64,000 nucleotides of DNA, taken from positions 108,532,532 to 108,596,531 of the forward strand of contig OY744519.1 in assembly GCA_963556195.1 (NCBI GenBank), written 5' to 3'. Shown one piece after another: positions 52,166 through 62,385 of the stretch. The stretch is from Sepiola atlantica (lineage: Eukaryota > Mollusca > Cephalopoda > Sepiida > Sepiolidae). The notes below the pieces were generated by a model. The model saw nothing but the letters and a program-made list of their open reading frames with translations, was not told the DNA's origin and ran no database searches. The position numbers were made by a program, and so were the translations under genes. The first letter of the stretch is position 1. Each line of letters opens with the position of its first letter.

Positions 52166-53714
52166 TCTATCTATTATACTATTAAAATTCTGTGAATCTT
52201 GTTTGTCATCTTGTTTGTGATGTCATCCAGATAACGTGGTGGCATCACAAAGGACGGCGTCATCCACTAAAATAGGTGGAAGACAAGATCCTTTATGACG
52301 GAGAGCTACAGTATCTGACTTGTAACGATAGAGATTCTTTACTTTACCTATGGTTGAAGTATTTTTACTATGCTGTGAGTCCTGTAAAATGGTTTAAAGC
52401 ATACAAACATAAAGAAAAAAAAAAGAACAACAGTCATTAATTAACATAAAACACAATATTTATTTCCGATAAAGAACGGGTTAGGAATTTCTTGACATGT
52501 ATGCACTTGGTCAATCTGTGATTTGGTGGTTAAGTCACGCATGCATACTTCATTCGACTTTCCATCCTCTAGGTGAGAACAACTCAGTTAGCTAGTTACA
52601 GCATTTAGAAAATAAGTGAATACTGACAACTACAACGAGTTTTCCCGCCACCAGTTTATTTACGAGTCGTTTCAAACGTATTATGATTTGGAGCTTATTG
52701 AGAGCATGATGACTGGTTACATTTTGTCAGGGTTAGTCTCTCTTATTGTGTATTAACTTATCTTGCTGCATCATTTATATGGCCATGAAATAGCAGGCTT
52801 CCAGAGGTTAGTCTACATTAGGCTAAAATTCTTGATTGGTCCAGTGGTTAAGCAACATGAAACCCAATCAATTGAAAAGTAATTTGATAGCTTTCACTTG
52901 AGCTGTCTCATCCAATCATTTTAAGAATTGTCTTATTTCCACCGGAACCTGTTTGCATCAAAATCTAATGGATTTTTCTAAGTCATAAATATATTTTTGG
53001 ATGTATGTCCTAATTGTTTGTTATTCGTTTATTCGACGTAAAATATAGGATGTAAATGCTACATACATATATTAATGGCCAAATATGCATAGGGCTGATC
53101 TTGCTGCTAACAAATGAAAATTGGTTACCTGTTCTTTCCTATGCTATCTCGTTCAAAAGCGATAACTAATTTTTTTTTTTTTGGGGGGGGGGGGGGGAAT
53201 CATATCCTTTATTAGAATTTATTTAGAATTGTACCAATTATTTATTGCATGCTAACTTGAACATCTGTTTTCCTAAATGACCTTTTCAATTTAAGCGAAA
53301 GTTTGTTTTGTTTTCGTTATGCGAACACTTCCCCCTCCCCCCAGATTCTTTTTCATGCTTTACTTTAACCTAACCCTATACTAAATTTTAGTTTTAGCTT
53401 ACAAAGTCGGTTTAGTTCAGTTCGTATTGTGTAGAAGAATCCGAACTTGATTCGGCTTTCTCTGAAAAGTCGAAACTGCTTATGTCATGACTGCAAATTT
53501 AAAAAAAATGAACCATACACAAAAAAAATGGGGGGAAGGGGCAGATAAAATGTATCCTAAACCACTAAATATGGTTTCCGCACTTCATTTTATTGTAGGA
53601 AGAAAAAAAAAAATTGTTTTTGGAAATTCCTTTTTTGCGGATATTTTTTTATAGTTAAATCATTCTTTTTATATTCCACCCGGGCAACAGCGGGACACGG
53701 GTCCTGCTGGTATA
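52166..53714 (+). mobile_element. Non-autonomous Helitron-like element
   Basis: The 5' end is TCTATTATACTATTAAAATT CTGTG, followed by CATCACAAAGGACGGCGTCA TCCACTAAAATAGGTGGAAG, blocks shared with the minus-strand element at 5060-5278. The 3' end is CACCCGGGCAACAGCGGGAC then ACGGGTCCTGCTGGT, the GC-rich CCCGGGCAAC..CGGG hairpin typical of Helitron 3' termini. No Rep/helicase is encoded. The interior has (T)n(G)n at 53170-53198 and CCCCCTCCCC runs. Another insertion may separate the two ends. Confidence 0.5.
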
Positions 53715-53743
53715 AAATAAATAATAAAATAAATAATAATAAT

Positions 53744-54080
53744 AACATCGGATAATTTCAATTCAAACGGTCGCATCGATGATTTGAAATTAAAATTAAG
53801 CAAGAAATATTTTCCATAACATCGGATAATTTCAATTCAAACGGTCGCATCGAGGATTTGAAAACAGAATAAAAGGTAAGCAAGAAATATTTTTCATAAC
53901 ATCGGATTATTTCAATTTAAATAGTCGCATCTAGGATTTGAAAACAAAATTCAAAAACAAAAACAAAAATATTGTTTCATAATATTGGTGAATCTCGCAC
54001 AAAACAGACACGTTCGTTGTTTTGAAGGGAAAACAAAAATAATACAAAAAAAAATAATTTTTCATAACATCGGTAGACCT
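53744..54080 (+). repeat. Minisatellite of about 75-85-base units
   Basis: Units start AACATCGGATAATTTCAATT CAAACGGTCGCATC at about 53746, 53818 and 53899, with increasingly diverged units at about 53980 and 54065. Each ends in an AGCAAGAAATATTTTTCAT-like stretch. Divergence rises towards the 3' side. Confidence 0.85.
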
Positions 54081-54084
54081 GTTC

Positions 54085-54430
54085 TTTATAATAATAATAG
54101 GCCATAATAATAATTATATTAACAATAATAGTAATAAAAATGATGGTGACAAATGGAATGTAATAATAGTTGTGGTAGTAGTAATGATAATCATTGTAAT
54201 GATGATAATGATAATGATAATAATAACAATAATTCCAGCCACACGTCAAATGGCATAGAGGGTAGAGAATCTCCAGTAAGCCATAGCCAACGCAACATCT
54301 CTAAGGATAGCAAATACTTGATGGAATGCAACCGCAGTTGTAAATACTAGGTTGACATCTGGTGGGGTTTAACTGCGTTTCATGGCCAGGATTGGGTCTT
54401 AAGCTTTGGTTATCAACTCTTAGAGATTGT
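54085..54430. other. Simple-sequence and unclassified spacer
   Basis: AATAAT- and GATAAT-type trinucleotide-rich DNA (54090-54240) is followed by about 190 bases without recognised features. The frames through the simple sequence (Y/N/D-rich) are artefacts. Confidence 0.55.
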
Positions 54431-54965
54431 ATCTCAATAAAAATACTAGAGAAGGAAAACCTTACACAAACCATTACGTGTATTATTCCAATATGAGTGT
54501 TGAAAATTATCAAACCGAAAACGACATAAATTGGGCAAGAATGTCAAGTACAGGTCCAACATCCAGCAGGAGAACGAACAAGGCTTTCAGGTCGTCATCC
54601 AGCGAAACTCTCGAAACAATAATATTAACACTAATTGGATTAAGGCCTTAAATAGAATTGTGATGAAATGTTATTTGAAGATTGATCTTCCTATAAGAGA
54701 CGATATAGACAATGAATGCACCGAAGCTGGAATGAGCTGGGCCTGTTTGACTTATCAGAATAAAAACTTGCAAGACATGCTCTTGTGATTAGAATGAATA
54801 AATGGTTATCTGCTATTGAAATTGAAGAACTAAAACGAGAAATTGAGAGAGAAGACTTAGATGAGCTTGTGGAGATCAATAAACTTGATGTAGTTGAAGA
54901 AAAGTCTAGGGTAGAAGCAACAACTAACTCAGAGAACAAAAATATTGTAACTAATGGTAATGTTC

Positions 54966-55043
54966 TATCATACGTTTTACGATTGCATCTGTGGAAACAG
55001 CCTGCAGGCTGTTTCCACAGATGCAATCATAAAATGTATGATA
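54966..55043. repeat. 78-bp spacer-free palindrome
   Basis: The sequence is symmetrical about CCTG|CAGG (centre between 55004 and 55005). The central 48 bases are a perfect palindrome; over the full 78 bases only two position pairs mismatch. It lies inside the decayed N-terminal part of the R4-like relic. TTTCCACAGATGCAATCATA and its mirror show that the coding segment was duplicated head-to-head, probably during insertion or repair. Confidence 0.95.
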
Positions 55044-56999
55044 AAACATGGGATGACAGAAGATATTGATATTTTAAGATTGTTAGACAAGAAGTTAAGA
55101 ACTGACAATTTAGAACAGCCGCCGAACCTGCGATTTGTCAATTGGAAAAGACTTAAAGCTTTCACCACTAAAGTGAATGAACTCTTGCCCTTTTTATTAG
55201 TAAATAATCTTGATCAGTGTAATAAATTTATTAAAGCTGCTGCCAATACTGTGTCAAAGCTACTCGGAATAGAATAACAGAAAAAAGAAGTAAAGAAAGA
55301 GCACTGGTGGTGGAAACGTTTAAATCGGCAAATAAAACAATTTAGAAAGGATTTAAGTAAACTGAAAGTTGTCGGAAATGACAAACTCAAAAGTCAGAGT
55401 GATTGTGAAAGACTAATCCGTAAGTTCAACATACACTGAAAAGGTTTCAAGTGTGTAATTGAAGAACTGAAACAGTGTGTCGTAGCTAAAACTGTGAAAG
55501 TTAAACGTTACAGCAACAGACTTGAGCAGTATTAACAAAACAGACTGTTCAAGAACAACCAGAAAATCCTTTTTGCACAACTAGAAGGAAGTGAAAGAGG
55601 GAATGACGTTATACCTAATGCTGACTAATCTTGTGTATTCTGAAAAGGCATTTGGGAAAAGGAAGTAAAACATCAAGATGATGCAGAATGGATCAAAGAT
55701 ATTGAAAGGGAGGTGTCCTCTAGAGTAGAACGACAAACAAATATAACAGTCACTGTTGAGATGCTGAAGAAGTGAGTTAAAAAGCTTTCAAATTAGAAAG
55801 CACCCAGACCTAACGGAGTCCAGGGATACTGGTTTAAAAACCTTCCAACTCTTCACTCACATCTTGCAGCAATGATAAATGGCTGTTTGACGACGGGTAG
55901 CTTCCCTGAGTGGCTGACAAAGAGCACTACAGTCTTGATCATAAAAGATAAGACAAAAGGGGGTGAAGTGACAAACTTTAGACCAATCACTTGCCTACTA
56001 GTTATGTGGAAACTTTTCACTAGCATATTGTCCGAAAATATTTATGGTCATTTGGACCAAAACAATTTGCTATCTGAGGAACAGAAATGCTGCCGAAAAA
56101 GATCACATGGCACCAAAGATCAGCTTCTGATCGATAAAATGATCCTGAGAAACTGCAAACGAAGAACTACTAATATTGCCATGGGGTGGGTAGATTATAA
56201 GAAAGCATTTGACATGCTGCCTACTTCATGAATGCACAAATGACAAATGCTTGGAGATTTTCGGAATTGCGAAATCAATTTAACTTCAGGATGTGTTGCA
56301 TTAGGTAAAGTGAAAATTAGGAGAGGGATTTTCCAGGGCGATAGTCTTTCCTCTTTGCTTTTTGTCATTAGTTTGATCCTGATGACACTTCTCTTACGTA
56401 ATGGGAAAGGACTTCCTACAGTCAACTACTTACTATTCATGGATGGCCTTAAAGTTTTTGGAAAGAATGAAAACCAATTTGATACTCTAATGAATACAGT
56501 TAGACTATTTAGTGACGACATACGAATGGAATTTGGCATCACCAAATGTACTATTCTTGTTATAAAAAGAGGTAAACTTGTCCACTCAGATGGCCTTGAA
56601 CTCCCAACAACAGATCTGATAAATAATGTTGACAGTGAGAGGAGCTATAAATACTTGGGAATATTGAAGACAGATAAGATTAAAAAGAAGGAAATGAAAA
56701 ACCAGGTCACAACTGAGTACAACAGAAGAGTAAGGGTTATTCTTAAATCGCACCTCCACAGTCGGAATACAATATATGCTATCAATGCCAGAGCAGTAGA
56801 TATTATTCGATATACTACTGGTATAGTTGACTGGAATGTAGATGAATTAAAATGTGTGACAATAAAGAGGAACACTCACCATCAAGAAAAAGAAGGGGGT
56901 GCTTTGCATGTCGTATGCAGATTTAAAAAGGGCTTCTTTTCATAGGTGCAGGTGTTTATGTGATTTGCATATGTGGATATCAGGAGATATAAATGAAGA

Positions 57000-57235
57000 G
57001 GACAGCTGGGAAGGAGGAGAAGCGATTTTGGATTAGAGAGAGAAAGGCAGAAAGTGGGTTGCACAAAATTTTATTGGAAAGTGAAAGACAGTCAAAACGT
57101 TTGGAGAAAAAGGCAGAAAGTGGGTTGCACGAAATTCGGTTCAGTTGAATTACAGTAAAAACTTTTTTTTTTAATTTTATTTTTCTGGCACAGTTAGGTA
57201 ACAAAATGTTTAGACACTAAAACACAGAAAATGCT
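57000..57235 (+). repeat. Insert with internal direct repeat in the R4-like relic
   Basis: GAGAAAGGCAGAAAGTGGGT TGCACAAAATT at about 57040 recurs as AAAAAGGCAGAAAGTGGGTT GCACGAAATT at about 57108. The segment separates HVVCRFKKGFFS from the next recognisable block of the protein, so it is probably a secondary insertion. Confidence 0.55.
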
Positions 57236-57929
57236 TTCAATTTATGGAGCTTTTGCAAAGAAAGGAGATGCAGATCGATTGTATCTACCTAGAAAGGAAG
57301 ATGGTTGAGGTTTACTTAGTGTTGAAAATGTCGTGAATATAGAAAGAAGGTTGTCTATATAAATATATTTCTGAAAGTAATAAGATTCTTCTTTGTGACG
57401 TGAAAAGAGGGGAAATACTAAAAACTGGGGTGAAAAAGAATCAAAGGTTGCAAGAGAGGGGGTTAAAATTATTTGGAAAGAAACTACAGTGTATTCTTTA
57501 AAAATACTGCATTTAGAGATAATGACAGCTGGAATTTGTTGGTCAGGGGTGATCTCAAAAGATCTACTGAGAGCACCTTAATTGCAGCCCAGGAACAAGC
57601 CACTTGCACTAGGTCCATCAAACATTGGATTGACAAAACTGCAGAATCACTGATATGCAGATTGTGTAATGAAAGGAAAGAAACCTTAGCACATATTGTA
57701 TCTGAATGCCCTATGCTACCACAACATTAATATAAAAAATGGAGACACAACAAAGTCGCTCAGATACTACACTGGAATATGTGCAAACTTTATGAACTAG
57801 ACCACAATGAGAAGTGGTATGAGCATAAGCCAGAAGTGGTACAAGAGAACGACAATGTCAAACTTCTTTGGGACATGTGCATACAAACTGATAAGGTTCT
57901 TGAACATTCCAAAATCGATTAATCTTTCT

Positions 57930-58290
57930 AAACAAAAAAAGCAAGAAAACTTGCTTAATCATTGATATAGCCTGCCTCTTCAATACCAGAGTGCAGGAGA
58001 AAAAACACACAAAAAAATATCAAGATCTAAAATGGTAATTAGTTTATGGAATGAAAAGAAGTTAAGGTGATTCCCGTTGTAATTGGAACACTTATAACCA
58101 TAACAAAAAGGCCACTATAAATGGCTTAAACAGATTGACGAGACAATTTATTTTCGAATTCTGCAAAAGGCTTGCCAGTTAGAAACGGTGAAAGTGTTAA
58201 GGTACAGCTTGAATGTCTAAAGTCAAGGGAATTAACTTGATGTTCAAAAAGAAAAATCCAACTAGAAACATCCAAAACTTGAGACTAATA
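57930..58290. other. Gene-free stretch
   Basis: Non-coding sequence after the R4-like element, probably including its 3' untranslated end. Nothing else is recognised before the AAT microsatellite. Confidence 0.45.
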
Positions 58291-58293
58291 TGA

Positions 58294-58358
<65 letters not shown>
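58294..58358. repeat. (AAT)n microsatellite
   Basis: An uninterrupted AAT repeat of about 65 bases. It may derive from the 3' tail of an adjacent retroelement, since AAT-type tails are common in some LINEs. Confidence 0.97.
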
Positions 58359-58359
<1 letters not shown>

Positions 58360-58512
58360 CCCAGCCCTGATTTATATGTTTAGCTTTTGTAAGTATGGAT
58401 GTTCGGAAGGACAATAATCTCGGTAAAAATGACCAGACTCGGTAAAAATCTAAAAAAATCTTTTTTATTTATATCAAAAAATTAAATAAAATTAACGTAC
58501 TGGAATTTTTTC

Positions 58513-59058
58513 GGTGCTGATATCGATCCTGAACCAGTTTTCGTGAGGTTCGACTCGGAAGTCCTACGCAAACGCCCGAAAGTTGACGAGCCGATTTGTA
58601 TCAGACGACAATTTTGATACGGTGCTGCGTCCTATGATAATGTTTTGCTTGTTTTTTTTTTGTTAGGGTTTAGGGGTAGGGTTAGGGTTTAGGGTTAAAA
58701 AGATTTATTTGATAACAGTAATTTCGCTCTGTTTTGCTTGTTTTATTTGTTTTGTTGTTTAAAAAAATTCCTTGCACCTATAACTAAAAATTATAGGACG
58801 CAGCAACGTATCAAAATAAAATAAAATATTTATTTGATAATAGTAACGTCGCTATGTTTTGCTTGTTTTGTTTGTTTTTTGTTTTGTTTCTTTTAGAAAA
58901 TTTCTTGAAAATATAACTTACAATCACAGGACGCAACACCGTATCAAAATTGTCGTCTGGTACCATTCGGCTCGTCAACACTCAGGCGTTTGCGTAGGAT
59001 AGCCGAACGCTTCCGAGTCGAACCTCACGAAAACTGGTTCAGGATCGCTATCAGTACC
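58513..59058. repeat. Foldback element with internal tandem units
   Basis: GGTGCTGATATCGATCCTGA ACCAGTTTTCGTGAGGTTCG ACTCGGAAG, then GTCCTACGCAAACGCC, GTTGACGAGCCGA and TCAGACGACAATTTTGATAC GGTGCTGCGTCCT on the left pair with their complements at 58925-59058. The arms are about 135 bases with good identity. The loop holds two direct units of about 120 bases (ATTTATTTGATAA.AGTAA.. TCGCT.TGTTTTGCTTGTTTT and ATAGGACGCA.CA.CGTATC AAAAT) and a TTAGGGTTTAGGGG-type run at 58664-58698. The arms are CpG-rich for this window. Confidence 0.88.
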
Positions 59059-59059
59059 A

Positions 59060-59784
59060 TTTTTTCATTACAAATATATTTCTTGAAGAAAATGTATTTA
59101 TTAATACTAAAAAATAAGTTAATAAAATAATCTCGGTTATAATGACGTTCTGCACGCGTGGCGCTAAATTGTTCGTGTTTTCTATTGATTTTCCAGATTT
59201 TTCAATTGCGCATTCGATTGATGATCCATGTTTTTACACAGAAAAAATACATAAATTTTGGACAAAAGCAAATCGTTTTAAAATTTTATAAACTTATTTT
59301 TTAGTCAGTTCTTCATTTTGTACGGATCTAAATGTAATTTTGTTTAACAATGAATTTCATATAAGAGTGAATATGATTGATGAAATTTGATACAAATTGT
59401 TTCAATTGTCTTTTATTGTTTATTCCAGCACATTTTTATTTCGAAAGTGTTACACAACACGCAATACAATGAAAGACTTTTCACACGGTTACTACACTTT
59501 AATCTCCAACTCCGAGCTTGTAGATTCGATTTAACCTTGCCCTCAACTTTTGTCTATAACCTTGACCTTAAAAATCGCTGCTGCTGATTGTTTTGTGTTT
59601 CTTAATTTTTTAATTTAAAAAATGTTTTTTTTTATTTTTATCAATCTTATATAAAAATAGTAATTTAACTAAAAACAATAAACATTTTCAGTGTAAATAA
59701 AATAACAATTACGTGATTCAAATAAAATATTGTATTAATTTTTAAAAAACTTGTAAAACATTTTAAATTTGAATAATTTTTCAA
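59060..59784. other. Upstream region of nanos, no gene recognised
   Basis: The frame 59387-59587 has no domain. The stretch is A/T-rich and lacks recognisable SINE, LINE or foldback sequence. It probably contains promoter-distal sequence of the nanos gene. Confidence 0.45.
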
Positions 59785-59855
59785 CCAATCGATTGCGTAA
59801 GAAATGCCACGTGACTGTTAGCGTTTCCGAGTATTGGTCGTTAAGCAAAAACCAA
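59785..59855 (+). promoter_or_regulatory. CCAAT/E-box cluster upstream of nanos
   Basis: CCAAT occurs at 59785-59789, CACGTG at 59808-59813, an inverted CCAAT (ATTGG) at 59834-59838 and CCAAT at about 59851-59855, all 127-197 bases before the nanos start codon. Closely spaced CCAAT boxes of alternating orientation are typical NF-Y-type promoter elements, and CACGTG is the bHLH E-box. No TATA box in a fitting position was identified. Function is inferred only from position. Confidence 0.45.
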
Positions 59856-59981
59856 TCATTTTAACTTTTGTTTCTCGATTGTATTTCCATCAAATGTTAA
59901 AAATTTTGAAAGAAAGAAAAAGGAAACAGGACTAAAAGAACAGTCCATTGCTAATTGGAAAAAAATTAATATTAAAAAAAA

Positions 59982-60782
59982 ATGATTCATTCACATAACC
60001 AATCAAGCGCGACAATTTTGACTGCACATGGACGTTTTTTGCGTCGGAAAATGATGTCCGAAGATTCCGAAATTGACCGTGAGCCATGTTGTGGCCGACC
60101 AGGTCAAATCGGTTGTAAACTAGATGCCCTCTATTTTGACTTTACCAATTCTAATTTGGTCAATGATCCTCTACACGAAATCCGCATGTCATCTTCGATT
60201 CAAGAATTTCGGATGAATGGCGTTGAAGACCAGTACAAACTCCACGAAGACCTTATCCATTGCCCTGTAATGGCTAAAGCGAATCCCTTAGCAAATTACC
60301 AGAAGACTTCGGAACGAGCTACTACCAAAAATGTGTCTGGGATTCTCCAGAAGTTGAACTTTAATAATAACCATCAAATGGAAGCTTACTTTCCATTAAG
60401 AAGAGAGTCCGTCAAAGTATCGATTCCTCATTTCTGTATTGACAATTCCGACCAACTCTTGGAGTCGTATGTGAATCTGAAAGAGGCAAAAGTGATCTCG
60501 AGTTCCAATCAAAACGGTGATCCTCTTGAGAGTTACATGGCCTTTAAAGAAGAACGAAAGAAAAAGAAATCAACAAAAGTGGAACATTGTGTCTTCTGCA
60601 AAAATAATGGCGAAGATATTTCTTTATATTCTAATCATAATTTAAAAGACGAATCCGGACGGGTGAGTTGCCCTGTCCTACGGAATTATACATGTCCACT
60701 TTGTGGGGCCAATGGTGATAATGCCCACACTGTTCGTTATTGCCCACACGGCACGTCAAACCCTGTGATTATTATTAAATAA
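59982..60782 (+). CDS. nanos: Nanos RNA-binding protein
   Basis: Nanos proteins work with Pumilio to bind 3' untranslated regions of target mRNAs and recruit the CCR4-NOT deadenylase, repressing translation. They are needed to maintain germ cells and, in many animals, multipotent cells. The C-terminal part (residues 203-254) contains both CCHC zinc-finger motifs with exact family spacing: C203-x2-C206-x12-H219-x10-C230, seven residues, then C238-x2-C241-x7-H249-x4-C254. The second finger holds [15 protein letters not shown], the family hallmark. The N-terminal 200 residues are poorly conserved in the family. Here they contain two short similar segments, [11 protein letters not shown] and [12 protein letters not shown], the second running into a basic KKKK stretch before the fingers. 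The start is the first ATG, with an in-frame TAA nine bases upstream; Met24/Met25 are possible alternatives. The frame is intact and intronless. Which nanos paralogue it is cannot be told. Confidence 0.96.
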   Translation: MIHSHNQSSATILTAHGRFLRRKMMSEDSEIDREPCCGRPGQIGCKLDALYFDFTNSNLVNDPLHEIRMSSSIQEFRMNGVEDQYKLHEDLIHCPVMAKANPLANYQKTSERATTKNVSGILQKLNFNNNHQMEAYFPLRRESVKVSIPHFCIDNSDQLLESYVNLKEAKVISSSNQNGDPLESYMAFKEERKKKKSTKVEHCVFCKNNGEDISLYSNHNLKDESGRVSCPVLRNYTCPLCGANGDNAHTVRYCPHGTSNPVIIIK

Positions 60783-60963
60783 TATTAGTAGATTGTTATT
60801 AAATAATATAAGTTCTTGAACTTATAATTCAGGGTTTCGCATATTTTAAAGATGAAAAAAATGGGTAATTTCCTTGTTTAACGGTTTTTATTGACATTGA
60901 TGTTTTTTTTCATCCCCATTTATATTAAAAAGCGTATTATTCATTTATTTATATTTTCAACCA

Positions 60964-60969
60964 AATAAA
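60964..60969 (+). promoter_or_regulatory. Candidate nanos polyadenylation signal
   Basis: The first AATAAA after the nanos stop codon (182 bases downstream) is followed by a T-rich GGGGTGTTTTCATTTC stretch. Further AATAAA signals occur at 61295-61300 and beyond, so a longer 3' untranslated region is equally possible. No consensus Pumilio element (TGTANATA) was found between the stop and this signal. Confidence 0.4.
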
Positions 60970-61550
60970 ATTGGGGTGTTTTCATTTCTTAATAATTAAA
61001 CAACTTTTTTATGAAAACAATGCGTTAACATGTGAAATGCCGAAATTAAAACTCGACCGCAAAAGTACAGTCGACATTTTTATGAACGATAACTCTTAAT
61101 TTTTTAGCTTTAGAACATGGAACTGTTTTTTTTTTTTTTTAAGAAAGAAAAACACTATTTTAAAATAGTAAAATGCTTTTGGGGGTGTTGCCAACTGAAC
61201 TTAGGGTTAAGTAAATACAAATGTACCCTAAATAATGGTTATCTGGACTTAAATTAGAAAATTATGAACTTGAGTTATCGTCCTTGGACTAGTTAATAAA
61301 GATGGCGACTATATTTCCCCGATCGAGTTTTCATTTCGGCGTTTCACATGTACGATGGAACTTGTTATAACTTAGTGTTTTTAATGTCGTTTTTTGTGCG
61401 TATTTTGGTTTAAGTAAAAATAAATTGTTCTAAGAGTAATGTCGAAACTCATTTCACTCTAAATAATTTACCTACCTAAAATAGGATTTAATTGATATTT
61501 TTTATTTTTTTATGAAAAAAATGAAACACCCTAAAATTTTCAATAATGTT
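60965..61550. repeat. Nested foldback just 3' of nanos
   Basis: The outer pair is AAAATTGGGGTGTTTTCATT (60967) with AAATGAAACACCCTAAAATT TT (61523-61548). The inner pair is CATGTGAAATGCCGAAATTA AAACTCGACCG .. CAGTCGACATTTTTATGAAC (61030-61090) with its diverged complement at about 61265-61352. The inner right arm contains AAAGATGGCGACTATATTTC. Non-coding. If the nanos transcript extends past 60969 it would include the left arms. Confidence 0.65.
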
Positions 61551-61757
61551 TAAAACATTTTTAATATGAATGGAGATTTTTTTAAATGGCAAATATCATT
61601 AACATCTGATATTACCGTCTAATATTTTATTTTAATATCTGGAAATGAAGACAGGTTTTTTTTTAATGTTTTTTTCGAGGTCGATAGAATGAAATATGTA
61701 AAAAAAAATGAAAAAAATAAATGAAAAATGTACATTTATTTTTTATCAATAATGTCA

Positions 61758-61822
61758 AAACAAAATTAAAACAATTTTTCTTAAAACTAAGGTTTAAAGA
61801 AAAATTGTTTTAATTTTGTTTT
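61758..61822. repeat. Short A/T-rich hairpin
   Basis: AAACAAAATTAAAACAATTT TTCTT (about 61758-61782) pairs perfectly with AAGAAAAATTGTTTTAATTT TGTTT (about 61798-61822) around a loop of about 15 bases. Confidence 0.85.
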
Positions 61823-61887
61823 TTAATTTAAAAAAAAAAAGAATCAAAAACATTTTTTTAATTCAAATTTTTGGAAATTGTAAAGAA

Positions 61888-62385
61888 TAGGTATTCAGAG
61901 GATTTCAGTAGGTCTATTTACAGAGTCAATCCTGAGTATAGGCGGAGAATCCGAGTGAGTCCGAAAATGACCGAAGCCGTTTACGATTTAAAAATCTCTT
62001 TCTCTTACTTTTTACTTGATTATTGAAAAACATCAAATAATTCGAATAAAAAGAACGGATATTTTATAATTTAATTATTTTAGTGTACAATCATTTATAT
62101 CGGTTTGAAACCGTCTAAATTAAACTTAAAACTTCTTTATGACCGTTTGGTACTAGAAAATCAGTCCACTGATGGTTACCCATGGTCTCGAATTCGGAAT
62201 AGGGGCGTATGAGCGAGAAAATTCAATATTGCCTAATTTTTTTTTAACCCTAACATTATCTTACCTGTCGTTTGCCTTTTTACATTTTTCAAATCGTAAA
62301 CTTCTTCGGCTATTTCCGGAACTAACTCAGGATTCTCCGTCAATACTCAAAACTGACTAAGTATTAAAATTCTCTGGATACCCAT
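61888..62385. repeat. Diverged foldback element
   Basis: GGTATTCAGAGGATTTCAGT .. GAGTATAGGCGGAGAATCCG AGTGAGTCCG .. CCGAAGCCGTTTACGATTT (61891-61990) pairs imperfectly with AAATCGTAAACTTCTTCGGC .. CCGGAACTAACTCAGGATTC TCCGTCAATACTC .. AATTCTCTGGATACCC (62294-62382). The arms are about 95 bases at an estimated 70-75% identity, so this is an old copy. Confidence 0.7.

Larger units (their letters stand above)
54440..57925 (+). pseudogene. R4/Dong-like (restriction-like-endonuclease) LINE relic
   Basis: Broken plus-strand frames follow one reverse transcriptase protein. N-terminal part (54531-55277). Linker with WKAPGP-like KAPRPNGVQGYW (about 55795). Fingers FPEWLTKSTTVLIIKD and NFRPITCL (55905-56000). 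Motif A MGWVDYKKAFDMLP. Motif B GIFQGDSLSSLLF. Motif C YLLFMDGLKVFGKNE, where the usual MDD has become MDG, losing a catalytic Asp. Then SYKYLGIL, AINARAVDIIRYTTGIVDWN, and RLYLPRKEDG (57275). A C-x2-C-x7-H-x4-C knuckle (CRLCNERKETLAHIVSEC, about 57655) is followed by WYEHKPEVVQEN and LLWDMCIQTDKVLEHSKID, the restriction-like endonuclease region. Many stops and shifts are present, and about 300 bases of extra sequence with an internal repeat lie at 56945-57235. Confidence 0.8.

Noticed and set aside
58664..58698. TTAGGG-like run as an interstitial telomere
   Set aside because: Units are irregular (TTAGGGTTTAGGGG) and only about 35 bases long, inside a foldback loop; not evidence of a telomere.
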